Origin: Methylibium sp964622685
GTDB taxonomy: Bacteria > Pseudomonadota > Gammaproteobacteria > Burkholderiales > Burkholderiaceae_C
NCBI GenBank assembly: GCA_964622685.1
Contig: CAZUUU010000031.1
Span: 1 to 26,161, forward strand
Direction of reading: 5' to 3'
Length of the DNA: 26,161 nt
Shown here: piece by piece, positions 15,562 to 23,935 of the stretch
Numbering within the stretch: position 1 is the stretch's first letter
How the letters are laid out: the number at the start of each line of letters is the position of its first letter
Notes under the pieces: model-generated
What the model was told of the DNA's origin: nothing
The model's input: the letters and a program-made list of their open reading frames with translations, nothing else
Databases searched by the model: none
Position numbers and translations under genes: made by a program

Positions 15562-16715
15562 AACGGATTGTTGGTCGCCCGCGTGATCGCCAGGTTGCCG
15601 ATGCGGCTGTGGGCGTCCACGTTGAAGCGGTAGGGATCGGCCCAGAGGTAGTTGCCGACCGTGGCGCCGGTGACGATCGTGCCGGTGGTCGCCGGCGCCG
15701 AGGCTGTCGCCGACGTCGGAGAGACGCAGTTGAGCAGTTCGTCGGTCGGCCGGAAGGGCGCGCTGGCCGACGGTGCCGAGACATTGCTGCACGCCGACGC
15801 CGAGATGCTGGCGTAGCCGAAGACCGCCGGATTGTTGATGACCAGCTGCAGCTGCTCGTCGGCCTGAACCAGTCCGATGATGCGGCCGTCGTTGATCAGT
15901 GCCGCGCGCAGGCCGGCGTTGAAGCGCTGCGTCATGCGCGTCAGCAAGGCGGCGCGCCCGCCGCCGAGCGCTTCCTGGGCCACGGCGAACGGCGTCACGC
16001 CCTGGTTCGGGATCGTCGCGATCAGCACGCGACCGCCGGCCGTCGCGATCGCGTTCACCTGGGCGCCGAGCGCGCGGCCCGCCGACTCGGCGATCGCCAC
16101 CACGGCGTCCTCGCTCTGCGCCGGAAAGAGCGCGTAGGCATCGAGGATGTCGCGCTGGCCGACCATCACCGTGACCAGGTCGGTGCTGGAGAAGCCGGTG
16201 CCGGTCGAGATCTGGTGGTTGGTCACCTGCGCGGCGATGGTGGCCACGCGCGCGCCGACCTGCGCGTAGATGCGGCCGCGAGCCGGCGTGGGAGTGTAGG
16301 GATTGCAGGCCTCGGGCGCGACCGTGGCGGTCGTCGCGTTGGGCGGTACGGCCGCCAGGCCGAAGCCGTAGAAGTTGGCGACGGCCTGGATCCAGATCGG
16401 GAGCACGCCGCAGCTGTAGGTCGTGAGCGGCGCGCCGGTGTCGGCGAGGTTGCGGGCGTTCACCGAGTACTTGGCGCCGGCCTGCGTCGTGATCGCGACC
16501 GGCGGCGTGTCGGCGGTGTAGACCACGCCGTCGCTGCCGGCGATCACGTTCGCCTCGTCGCCGAACACCAGCAGGCGTTGCGGCGCGAATGTGTTGACAC
16601 GGTCGCCGCCGCCGCAGGCCGCCAGCACCACCAGCAGCAGGCCCAGCACGGAGATGGCCCCGGCGCGCGGGCTCAGGCGGCGCCAGCCGCGATGCAGATC
16701 GATCCCAACACTCAT
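15558..16715 (-). CDS. SGNH/GDSL-like lipoprotein with substituted catalytic residues
   Basis: A 385-residue lipoprotein: basic N-terminus, hydrophobic core, and a lipobox LAAC with the lipidated cysteine at C34. The ATG at 16713-16715 has GGAG six bases upstream. The mature part resembles GDSL hydrolases: LLVFGDEANVI (48-58) stands where block I normally reads GDS, a Gly (G154) sits at block II, GQRDI (186-190) stands in place of GxND, and DPYRFNVDAHSRIGN (360-374) resembles block V with D367 and H369. So the nucleophile Ser appears to be Glu (E54) and the block-III Asn appears to be Arg (R188). It may be a non-hydrolytic binding protein or use another nucleophile. It lies 35 bases after sua5, on the same strand. 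Confidence 0.72.
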   Translation of the reverse strand: MSVGIDLHRGWRRLSPRAGAISVLGLLLVVLAACGGGDRVNTFAPQRLLVFGDEANVIAGSDGVVYTADTPPVAITTQAGAKYSVNARNLADTGAPLTTYSCGVLPIWIQAVANFYGFGLAAVPPNATTATVAPEACNPYTPTPARGRIYAQVGARVATIAAQVTNHQISTGTGFSSTDLVTVMVGQRDILDAYALFPAQSEDAVVAIAESAGRALGAQVNAIATAGGRVLIATIPNQGVTPFAVAQEALGGGRAALLTRMTQRFNAGLRAALINDGRIIGLVQADEQLQLVINNPAVFGYASISASACSNVSAPSASAPFRPTDELLNCVSPTSATASAPATTGTIVTGATVGNYLWADPYRFNVDAHSRIGNLAITRATNNPF

Positions 16716-16750
16716 GCTCACTCCAAGGACAAGGCGGAGGGTCGCGGCGC

Positions 16751-17746
16751 TCAAGGCGCGGCCGCGCGCTGGAGGCGGTCGCGCACACCCTCCCAGGCGG
16801 CATCGGCCGGCGGCTCTTCGACCCAGATCAGCTGCACGCCCTCGTCGTCGAGTTCGTGCAGCACGGAGAACAGTTCATGCGCCGCCGCAACCGGATCGTC
16901 CGGCATGCGGTGGTGCCTCAGGCGCGACGGCACCGCGACGCTGCGGGAATATACCGCCAGCCTGCGCGGGCCCTGCTTCGGCAGGGCCTCGACCGGCAGG
17001 ACCTCGAGCGCGGTGCGCAAGGCGCTCGGCGCCATCAGTCGCAGCCGCGCGCGCGGTGCGTAGTGCGAGGCCAGCGTGCCGGGGGCGCGCGGCGCCTCCG
17101 CGTCGGCCTCGCCCAGCGGCTCGCCGGCCGCGGCCTCGATCCGTGGACGCGCCAGCACGCCGGGACGCAGCAACACCGGATGCCCGCGCGAGCAATCGAC
17201 GATGCTGGACTCGATGCCGACCTCGCAGTCACCGCCGTCGAGCACCATCATCTCTTCGCCGAACTCGGCCGCCACGTGCGATGCGCGCGTCGGACTCAGG
17301 CGGCCGTAGCGGTTGGCGCTCGGCGCCGCGATGCCCGGCACGCCGAGCGCCGCCGCGGCGCGCAGCAGGTCCTGCGCGACCGGATGGCTGGGGCAGCGCA
17401 GCCCGATCGTCGACTGCCCGCCGGCCGCGGCGGTGGCGACACCATCGCGACGTTGGACGATCACCGTCAGCGGCCCGGGCCAGAACGCCGTCATCAGGCG
17501 CTGCGCGAGCGGGGGCAGCACGGCCGCGAAGGCCGCAGCGCCCTGCGCATCGGCCACGTGCACGATCAGCGGATGCCCGGTCGGACGGCCCTTGGCCGCG
17601 AACACCCGGGCCGCGGCCGCATCGTCGTCGGCCCGGGCCCCGAGGCCGTAGACCGTCTCGGTCGGGAACGCGACCAACCCACCCTCGGCCAGGCGCTCCG
17701 CGGCCTGCACGATGGCGCCGGGCACGCGCCCATCCAGCACCGTCAT
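16751..17746 (-). CDS. sua5: Threonylcarbamoyl-AMP synthase, Sua5 type (TsaC plus Sua5 domain)
   Basis: Makes L-threonylcarbamoyl-AMP from Thr, bicarbonate and ATP, the first step of t6A tRNA modification. The 331-residue length is that of Sua5, not the shorter YrdC/TsaC. The catalytic domain shows PTETVYGLG (28-36), KGRPTGHPL (52-60), WPGPLTVI (89-96) and APSANRYG (141-148). The linker APGTLASHYAPRA (221-233) is the family's conserved junction leading to the C-terminal Sua5 domain (about 235-325). The ATG at 17744-17746 lies 7 bases after the purK stop, the usual place for this gene after purE-purK in Burkholderiales (recalled, not searched). It complements TsaB, encoded 4 kb away. Confidence 0.93.
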   Translation of the reverse strand: MTVLDGRVPGAIVQAAERLAEGGLVAFPTETVYGLGARADDDAAAARVFAAKGRPTGHPLIVHVADAQGAAAFAAVLPPLAQRLMTAFWPGPLTVIVQRRDGVATAAAGGQSTIGLRCPSHPVAQDLLRAAAALGVPGIAAPSANRYGRLSPTRASHVAAEFGEEMMVLDGGDCEVGIESSIVDCSRGHPVLLRPGVLARPRIEAAAGEPLGEADAEAPRAPGTLASHYAPRARLRLMAPSALRTALEVLPVEALPKQGPRRLAVYSRSVAVPSRLRHHRMPDDPVAAAHELFSVLHELDDEGVQLIWVEEPPADAAWEGVRDRLQRAAAP

Positions 17747-17753
17747 GCGGCCC

Positions 17754-18944
17754 CTAGAAGGCCGGCAGGCCCAGCCGCTCGGCGGCCTGCAAGGCCAGCG
17801 CGCGGGCGGCCTCGGGCGTGGCGGCGGTCAGCGTCAGATGACCCATCTTGCGGCCGCGACGCGCACTGCTCTTGCCGTAGAGATGCAGGTGCGCGCCAGG
17901 CAGCGCCAGCACCGCGGCCCAGTCGGGTGTGCGCTCCTGCCCGGCGGCGTCGAACCACAGGTCGCCCAGCAGGTTGAGCATCACCGCCGGCGAGTGCAGG
18001 CGCGGCGACGGCAGCGGCAGGCCCGTCATGCAGCGCACCTGCAGCTCGAACTGCGAGACGTCGCAGGCGTCGATGCTGTAGTGGCCGGAGTTGTGCGGGC
18101 GCGGGGCCATCTCGTTGGCCACGAGACTGCCGTCCTGCAGCACGAAGAACTCGACGCACAGCACGCCGACGTAGCGCAGGCCGTCGGCGATGCGCTGCGC
18201 GGCTGTCGTCGCCTGCGCGGCCAGTGCGGGGGTCACGCGCGGACCGGGCACCTGCGTCACCGCGAGGATGCCGTCGCGGTGCAGGTTCTGCTGCACCGGC
18301 AGCGCGACGCTGTGGCCGTCGGCGTCGCGCGCGAGGATGACGCTGATCTCGAAGTCCAGCGGCAGCAGCTTCTCCAGCACGCAGGGCGCCTGCCGCAGTT
18401 CGGACCAGGCGGCCGCGAGTTCGTCGCGCGTGGCGACACGCAGCTGGCCCTTGCCGTCGTAGCCCAGCCGTGCGGTCTTCAGGATGCCGGGCAGCAGGTC
18501 GGCGTCGACGGCGGCCAGCTGCCCGGCCGTCTCGATCACCGCATGCGGCGCGCACGGCACGCCGCAGCGTACGAAGTGCTGCTTCTCGAGCTGGCGGTCC
18601 TGGCAGATCGCCACCGACTCGGCAGAGGGCGCGGTCGGCAGGTGGGCGCCGAGGGTGTAGAGCGCACCGGCCGGCACGTTCTCGAACTCGGTCGTGATCG
18701 CGGCGCAGCGGCGCAGCATCTGCGCGAGGCCCTGTTCGTCCAGGTAGTCGGTCTGCACGTGCACGTGCGAGACCAGCCCGGCCGGGCTGGCGACATCGGG
18801 GTCCAGCACCGCGGTGAAGTAGCCCAGGCGCTGCGCCGCGTGCACGAACATGCGGCCCAGCTGACCGCCGCCCATCACGCCGAGCGTGCTGTCCTGCGCG
18901 CCGGCGGCCACGGCAGCCGGCAGGAGGGTACGGAACTGCGACAT
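17754..18944 (-). CDS. purK: N5-carboxyaminoimidazole ribonucleotide synthase PurK
   Basis: ATP-grasp enzyme that carboxylates aminoimidazole ribonucleotide using bicarbonate and ATP in purine synthesis. The 396-residue protein has the nucleotide-binding start GVMGGGQLGRM (22-32), the ATP-grasp strand KTARLGYDGKGQ (156-167), PLDFEISVI (195-203), and the metal/substrate block NEMAPRPHNSGH (277-288), all standard for PurK. The ATG at 18942-18944 shares one base with the purE TGA (TGATG), so the two steps are translationally coupled. An N-terminal extension of some 19 residues precedes the first strand and is modest for the family. No odd residue is seen. Confidence 0.95.
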   Translation of the reverse strand: MSQFRTLLPAAVAAGAQDSTLGVMGGGQLGRMFVHAAQRLGYFTAVLDPDVASPAGLVSHVHVQTDYLDEQGLAQMLRRCAAITTEFENVPAGALYTLGAHLPTAPSAESVAICQDRQLEKQHFVRCGVPCAPHAVIETAGQLAAVDADLLPGILKTARLGYDGKGQLRVATRDELAAAWSELRQAPCVLEKLLPLDFEISVILARDADGHSVALPVQQNLHRDGILAVTQVPGPRVTPALAAQATTAAQRIADGLRYVGVLCVEFFVLQDGSLVANEMAPRPHNSGHYSIDACDVSQFELQVRCMTGLPLPSPRLHSPAVMLNLLGDLWFDAAGQERTPDWAAVLALPGAHLHLYGKSSARRGRKMGHLTLTAATPEAARALALQAAERLGLPAF

Positions 18945-19438
18945 CAGGATTCCAGCTTCGAGGCGCGGGCCGCTTCGGTCTGGCGTGTGCGCCAGGCGTC
19001 GAGCCGCTCGCTCAGCGCCGCGTCGTCGTGGGCCAGCACCGCGACAGCGAACAGCGCGGCATTCGCCGCGCCGGCCGCGCCGATCGCGAAGGTGGCCACC
19101 GGCACGCCCTTGGGCATCTGCACGATGGAGTGCAGCGAATCGACCCCCTGCAGGTGCTTGCCGGGGACCGGCACGCCCAGCACCGGCAGCGTGGTCTTGG
19201 CCGCCAGCATGCCCGGCAGGTGGGCCGCACCGCCGGCGCCGGCGATGATCGCCCGCAGGCCGCGACCGCGGGCCGCCTCGGCATAGCGGAACATGTCGTC
19301 GGGCATGCGGTGCGCCGAGACGACCTGCGCCTCGAAGGGCACGCCGAACTCGGTGAGAATGTCGCCTGCGTGGCGCATGACCTCCCAGTCGCTGCTGGAG
19401 CCCATCACCACGCCGATCAGGGGAATCGCTGCGCCCAC
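18944..19438 (-). CDS. purE: N5-carboxyaminoimidazole ribonucleotide mutase PurE
   Basis: Rearranges N5-CAIR made by PurK into CAIR. With a GTG start at 19436-19438 the protein is 164 residues, the normal length. It has GVVMGSSSDWEVM (9-21), the catalytic-His block SAHRMPDDM (41-49, H43), GAGGAAHLPGM (67-77), and GVPVPGKHLQGVDSLHSIVQ (88-107), all class I PurE signatures. The GTG is chosen because CCGGAG lies 6 bases upstream and conserved sequence begins a few residues later; no ATG suits. The TACAAT at 19466-19471 is a likely -10. It leads the purE-purK-sua5 operon and is divergent from the cnoX-like gene. Confidence 0.94.
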   Translation of the reverse strand: MGAAIPLIGVVMGSSSDWEVMRHAGDILTEFGVPFEAQVVSAHRMPDDMFRYAEAARGRGLRAIIAGAGGAAHLPGMLAAKTTLPVLGVPVPGKHLQGVDSLHSIVQMPKGVPVATFAIGAAGAANAALFAVAVLAHDDAALSERLDAWRTRQTEAARASKLES

Positions 19439-19465
19439 GGCCGCTCCGGTTCCGAGAAACCCCGA

Positions 19466-19471
19466 ATTGTA
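19466..19471 (-). promoter_or_regulatory. Putative -10 element of the purE-purK operon
   Basis: TACAAT on the minus strand (five of six matches) lies 27 bases before the purE GTG, giving a leader of about 20 bases that contains the CCGGAG ribosome-binding site. No convincing -35 hexamer at 16-18 bases. Confidence 0.33.
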
Positions 19472-19514
19472 GGCGGCGCTTGGTTTGCCGACTCTCGCCC
19501 GCACCTGTCCCGAC

Positions 19515-20465
19515 ATGATCGACATCACCCTCCAGAACCTCGAGACCGAGCTGATCCAGGCGTCGATGCACACCCCGGTGCTGCTCGACATCTGGGCCCC
19601 GTGGTGCGGCCCCTGCAAGCAGCTCGGCCCGCTGCTCGAGAAGCTGGAGACCGCGTATGCCGGCCGCTTCGCGCTGGCCAAGCTCAACAGCGACGAGCAG
19701 CCCGAGATCGCCGGCCAGCTGAGCCAGGCCTTCGGCGTGCGCTCCATCCCCTTCTGCGTGATGTTCGTCGGCGGCCAGCCGGTCGATGGCTTCGTCGGCG
19801 CCCTGCCCGAGGCCCAGATCCGCGCCTTCCTCGACAAGCACGTCCCCAGCCCCGACGAGCTGGCGGCCGAGGAGGAGGCCCAGGAGGCCGAGCAGCTGGC
19901 CGCCGAAGGCGACACCGGGGCGGCGCTCGACAAGCTCTCGGAAGCGCTGGCCATGTCGCCCGGCGACGACTCGATCCGCGCCGACTACGTGAAGCGCCTG
20001 CTCGACGCCGGCCGAGTGGCCGACGCCCGCCGCGCCTACGAGCCGCTGGCCCCCAAGGCCCTGGTCAATGCGCGCGCCAGCGCGCTCGGACTGTGCCTGC
20101 AGGCCTGGGAGGCCGCGGCCGCGGCCCGCAGCCCCGAGGCCCTGTCGGCGGCGATCGCCGCCGACAAGCGCGACTTCGCGGCGCGCTTCGAGCTCGCCCA
20201 GCGACACCTGGCCGGCGGACGGCCGACCGAGGCGATGGACGAGTTGCTCGAGATCCTGATGCGCGACAAGGCCTGGGCCGAGGAACGCGCACGCAAGCTC
20301 TACGTCGCGATCCTCGAGCTGATGAGCAAGCCGGCGCCCAAGACGGCCGCCCCGGCCGAGGCCAAGGGCACACTCGAGATCGCCGGCGGCAAGGCGCTCG
20401 CGGTCGCCAGCGATCCGGTGGTCGACGGCTACCGCCGCCGCCTGAGCATGGTGCTGCACTCCTGA
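19515..20465 (+). CDS. CnoX/YbbN-like thioredoxin-TPR protein
   Basis: A 316-residue cytoplasmic protein with an N-terminal thioredoxin domain (1-108) and a C-terminal helical repeat region (about 115-290). The thioredoxin site is complete: WAPWCGPCK with C31 and C34, and cis-Pro P79 in RSIPF. The repeat part (EAEQLAAEGDTGAALDKLSEAL and later RFELAQRHLAGGRPTEAMDELLEIL) matches the YbbN/CnoX arrangement. E. coli CnoX, a holdase that works with GroEL and DnaK against oxidative damage, lacks a full CXXC; this one keeps it, so disulfide reduction is plausible as well. The ATG at 19515 has a weak ribosome-binding site. It stands alone on the plus strand between purE and the TPR-like gene. Confidence 0.88.
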   Translation: MIDITLQNLETELIQASMHTPVLLDIWAPWCGPCKQLGPLLEKLETAYAGRFALAKLNSDEQPEIAGQLSQAFGVRSIPFCVMFVGGQPVDGFVGALPEAQIRAFLDKHVPSPDELAAEEEAQEAEQLAAEGDTGAALDKLSEALAMSPGDDSIRADYVKRLLDAGRVADARRAYEPLAPKALVNARASALGLCLQAWEAAAAARSPEALSAAIAADKRDFAARFELAQRHLAGGRPTEAMDELLEILMRDKAWAEERARKLYVAILELMSKPAPKTAAPAEAKGTLEIAGGKALAVASDPVVDGYRRRLSMVLHS

Positions 20466-20496
20466 GCCACGCGCCGCAGCCCGCGGCGGGCCGCGC

Positions 20497-21618
20497 TCAC
20501 TCCTCGGACCAGCCGACGCCGAAGGTCTTGTCGAGCTCGGCCACGGTCTGGGCCTGCTGCTCGCGATGCCGATCGGCGTGCTCGCGCGCCTGCTGGCTGT
20601 GGTGGCGGGCCTGCGCGGCCTCGCCCAGCGCACGGTAGACCTGCGCCAGCCGGCCGTGCGTGACGGCCAGATCGTCGACGTGGCATTCCGGCCGCAAGGC
20701 GGCAACCGCCGCGAGCGCCTGTTCGCGCGCCAGCTGCGGCTGGCCGAGCTGGCTGCGGCACCAGGCGACGTCGGCGCGCAGCGCGCACTCGAGCCGCCCC
20801 AGACCTTGCGCCAGCGCGTCCGCGAAGTGCGCCTCGAAGAGCACCAGCGCCTCGGCATGGCGACGCTGCGTCACCAGCAGCTGCGCGCGCAGGATGGGCT
20901 GCAGCACCGGCAGCGCGGCGCCGCCGATCCGGTCGTCGAAGTGCTCGGAGGACTCGGTCGCCGCCAGAGCGTGCAGCGCTTCCTCGGCCCGCGCCGCGTC
21001 GTCGTCCAGCACCGTCGCCAGCCGCGCCTGGTCGCCGCGCAGCGCGGCCATGTTGTGCATCAGCGCGCTGATCGTCGCGGCATCGCCTTCGGCGCTGGCG
21101 TGCTGGCGGGCCCGGGCGTACCAGGGCTGGGCAAGGTCCAGCCGGCCCGCGTAGTGGTAGCTCATCGCGACGACGAGGTTGGCGCGCGAGCGCGCCGAGT
21201 GGTGGTCCGGCGCCGCCAGACGCATGGCCAGCGACGCATGGCGCACGACACCGGCGAAATCGTTGTGCACGTAGTCCAGGTGAGCCAGCCAGGCCGCGCA
21301 CAGCGCCTGCAGGGCCGGACGGCCGGCCGAGATGCTGAGCGAGCGCGCCTGCTGCAGCTTGACCCGCGCCTGGCCCCCGAGGTCGCTGAAGTAGTCGACC
21401 ATCGCGTCGGCCAGGCCGATCGCCGCGGCCGTGGCGGCGTCGGGCCGCAGGTGGTGACGGCGGTGCAGCGGGCCCAGCCCGGCGCGCGCCTCGTCGAGCC
21501 GGCCCTCGCGCGCCAGCAGGCCGACGCGCTCGGCCCGCAGCACGTCGGCCTCGACCGGGTCGGCGGCCTGCGCGATCGCGGCGTCCAGGCGGGCCAGCAG
21601 GCGGGAGTTGATGGTCAT
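20497..21618 (-). CDS. Unknown helical (TPR-like) protein downstream of purC
   Basis: I do not recognise a specific family. The 373 residues are almost entirely alpha-helical and Ala/Leu/Arg rich, with no signal peptide, membrane helix or DNA-binding motif. Several helix pairs look like TPR units, for example YAGRLDLAQPWYARARQHA (about 155-173), TQRRHAEALVLFEAHFADAL (about 249-268) and RLAQVYRALGEAAQARHHSQ (about 326-345), similar to the repeat part of MalT-like proteins. It starts 19 bases after the purC stop, so it is probably co-transcribed with purC. Its stop faces the cnoX-like stop across 31 bp. Protein-protein interaction is a reasonable guess; any tie to purine synthesis rests on position alone. 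Confidence 0.75.
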   Translation of the reverse strand: MTINSRLLARLDAAIAQAADPVEADVLRAERVGLLAREGRLDEARAGLGPLHRRHHLRPDAATAAAIGLADAMVDYFSDLGGQARVKLQQARSLSISAGRPALQALCAAWLAHLDYVHNDFAGVVRHASLAMRLAAPDHHSARSRANLVVAMSYHYAGRLDLAQPWYARARQHASAEGDAATISALMHNMAALRGDQARLATVLDDDAARAEEALHALAATESSEHFDDRIGGAALPVLQPILRAQLLVTQRRHAEALVLFEAHFADALAQGLGRLECALRADVAWCRSQLGQPQLAREQALAAVAALRPECHVDDLAVTHGRLAQVYRALGEAAQARHHSQQAREHADRHREQQAQTVAELDKTFGVGWSEE

Positions 21619-21637
21619 CAGCCGGCCTGCCGTGACA

Positions 21638-22552
<915 letters not shown>

Positions 22553-22582
22553 GACGGACAGGTGCGGCAGGGAACGGCTTCG

Positions 22583-22588
22583 ATTCTA
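22583..22588 (-). promoter_or_regulatory. Putative -10 element of purC
   Basis: TAGAAT on the minus strand (five of six matches) ends 30 bases before the purC ATG and lies downstream of the fba hairpin, where a separate promoter would be needed. No -35 match is seen. Confidence 0.33.
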
Positions 22589-22633
22589 GGGGGCGCCTCG
22601 AAGGATCCGCGGCGCAGGAAGCGTGCCACGAAG

Positions 22634-22661
22634 CGCAGCGGGCGCCGAAGCGCCCGCTGCG
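22634..22661 (-). terminator. 12-bp UUCG-capped hairpin after fba
   Basis: A perfect 12-bp stem, CGCAGCGGGCGC paired with GCGCCCGCTGCG, closes on TTCG when read on the minus strand, the very stable C(UUCG)G tetraloop. It begins 20 bases after the fba stop. No T-run follows, so it may be a weak terminator or a 3'-end-protecting structure rather than a classical intrinsic terminator. Confidence 0.5.
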
Positions 22662-22681
22662 AGGACCGGGCCGGGGCCCGC

Positions 22682-23746
22682 TCAGTTCACCAGCTGCGCC
22701 AGCTCGCCGCGCGCGTAGCGGGTCGCGACGATGTCCAGCGAGGCCGGCTTGATCTTGGGCGCCTGGCCCTCGCAGCCGAACTCCAGGTAGCGCTGCTTGC
22801 AGATCGCCTTGGCCGCCGCCGTCGCAGGCTTGAGGAAGTCGCGCGGGTCGAACTTGCTCGGGTTCTCGTGCAGGTAGCGGCGCACCGCGGCCGTCATCGC
22901 GAGACGGATATCGGTGTCGATGTTGATCTTGCGCACGCCGTGCTTGATGGCTTCCTGGATCTCGGACACCGGCACACCGTAGGTTTCCTTCATGTCGCCG
23001 CCGTACTTGCGGATCTCGGCCAGCAGGTCCTGCGGCACGCTGGAGCTGCCGTGCATCACCAGGTGGGTGTTGGGGATGCGCTTGTGGATCTCCTTGATGC
23101 GGCCGATCGCGAGGATGTCGCCGGTCGGCTTGCGGGTGAACTTGTAGGCGCCGTGGCTGGTGCCGATCGCGATGGCCAGCGCATCGAGCTGGGTCTTCTT
23201 GACGAAGTCGGCCGCCTCCTCGGGGTCGGTGAGCAGCTGGTCCATCGTCATCGTGGCTTCGGTGCCGTGGCCGTCTTCCTTGTCGCCCTTCATCGTCTCG
23301 AGCGAACCCAGGCAGCCGAGCTCGCCCTCGACGGTGACGCCGAGCTTGTGCGCCATGTCGACGACCTTGCGGGTCACGTCGACGTTGTAGTCGTAGCTGG
23401 CGATGGTCTTGCCGTCGGCCTGCAGCGAGCCGTCCATCATGACCGAGCTGAAGCCGAGGTCGATCGCGCCCCTGCACACGTCGGGGCTCTGGCCGTGGTC
23501 CTGGTGCATCACCAGCGGGATGTGCGGCCAGGTCTCGACCGCCGCCTGGATGAGGTGCTTGATGAAGGGCTCGCCGGCGTACTTGCGGGCGCCGGCGCTG
23601 GCCTGCAGGATCACCGGGGCACCGACTTCGTGGGCAGCCGTCATCACGGCCTGCACCTGCTCGAGGTTGTTGACGTTGAAGGCGGGGATGCCGTAGCCCT
23701 GCTCGGCGGCGTGGTCGAGCAGCTGGCGCATGGAAACGAGGGGCAT
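22682..23746 (-). CDS. fba: Fructose-1,6-bisphosphate aldolase, class II
   Basis: Zinc-dependent aldolase of glycolysis/gluconeogenesis, possibly also the Calvin cycle (then called cbbA). The 354-residue protein has the catalytic-Asp/zinc-His block HQDHGQ (81-86; D83, H84), further metal ligands E141 (VEGELG), H198 (GTSHGAYKF) and H232 (LVMHGSSS), and the C-terminal phosphate-binding block KINIDTDIRLAM. These place it in the class IIA-type CbbA group. The ATG at 23744-23746 is preceded by GGAG and by a TAAAAT -10 candidate 66 bases upstream. It follows pyk on the same strand and is separated from purC by the UUCG hairpin. Confidence 0.95.
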   Translation of the reverse strand: MPLVSMRQLLDHAAEQGYGIPAFNVNNLEQVQAVMTAAHEVGAPVILQASAGARKYAGEPFIKHLIQAAVETWPHIPLVMHQDHGQSPDVCRGAIDLGFSSVMMDGSLQADGKTIASYDYNVDVTRKVVDMAHKLGVTVEGELGCLGSLETMKGDKEDGHGTEATMTMDQLLTDPEEAADFVKKTQLDALAIAIGTSHGAYKFTRKPTGDILAIGRIKEIHKRIPNTHLVMHGSSSVPQDLLAEIRKYGGDMKETYGVPVSEIQEAIKHGVRKINIDTDIRLAMTAAVRRYLHENPSKFDPRDFLKPATAAAKAICKQRYLEFGCEGQAPKIKPASLDIVATRYARGELAQLVN

Positions 23747-23812
23747 GGGAGTCTCCGAAGGTCAGGAACCGGGGCGGGCAGGAGCGCACGAGGCGCTGCC
23801 GCGAAGTCCTTG

Positions 23813-23818
23813 ATTTTA
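23813..23818 (-). promoter_or_regulatory. Putative -10 element of fba
   Basis: TAAAAT on the minus strand matches the -10 consensus at five of six bases, 66 bases before the fba ATG, giving a leader of about 59 bases with GGAG near its end. The expected -35 position is GC-rich and unlike the consensus. Confidence 0.36.
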
Positions 23819-23897
23819 GGCGCCCGGTGACGGGCCCCGCCCCCCCGCGCTCGCTGGGGCGCGGTCTCAGCCGACCCGGCACACCTTGGCTGCGCCG

Positions 23898-23935
23898 AAG
23901 TGGTCGCGTTGGCCTTCAGCCAACGCGACACACTT
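23898..23935 (-). terminator. Long hairpin spanning the pyk stop codon
   Basis: An 11-bp perfect stem (GTCGCGTTGGC with GCCAACGCGAC) extends by 5 more pairs (AAGTG/CACTT) past a single bulged base, 16 pairs in all, with loop CTTCA. Read on the minus strand, the pyk TGA lies in the loop. There is no T-run after it, so it is a structured 3' end or weak terminator, not a standard intrinsic one. Confidence 0.42.

Noticed and set aside
20466..20496. GCCCGCGGCGGGC between the cnoX-like and TPR-like genes as a terminator
   Set aside because: Almost no loop and no T-run on either strand; GC-rich chance palindrome is likely.
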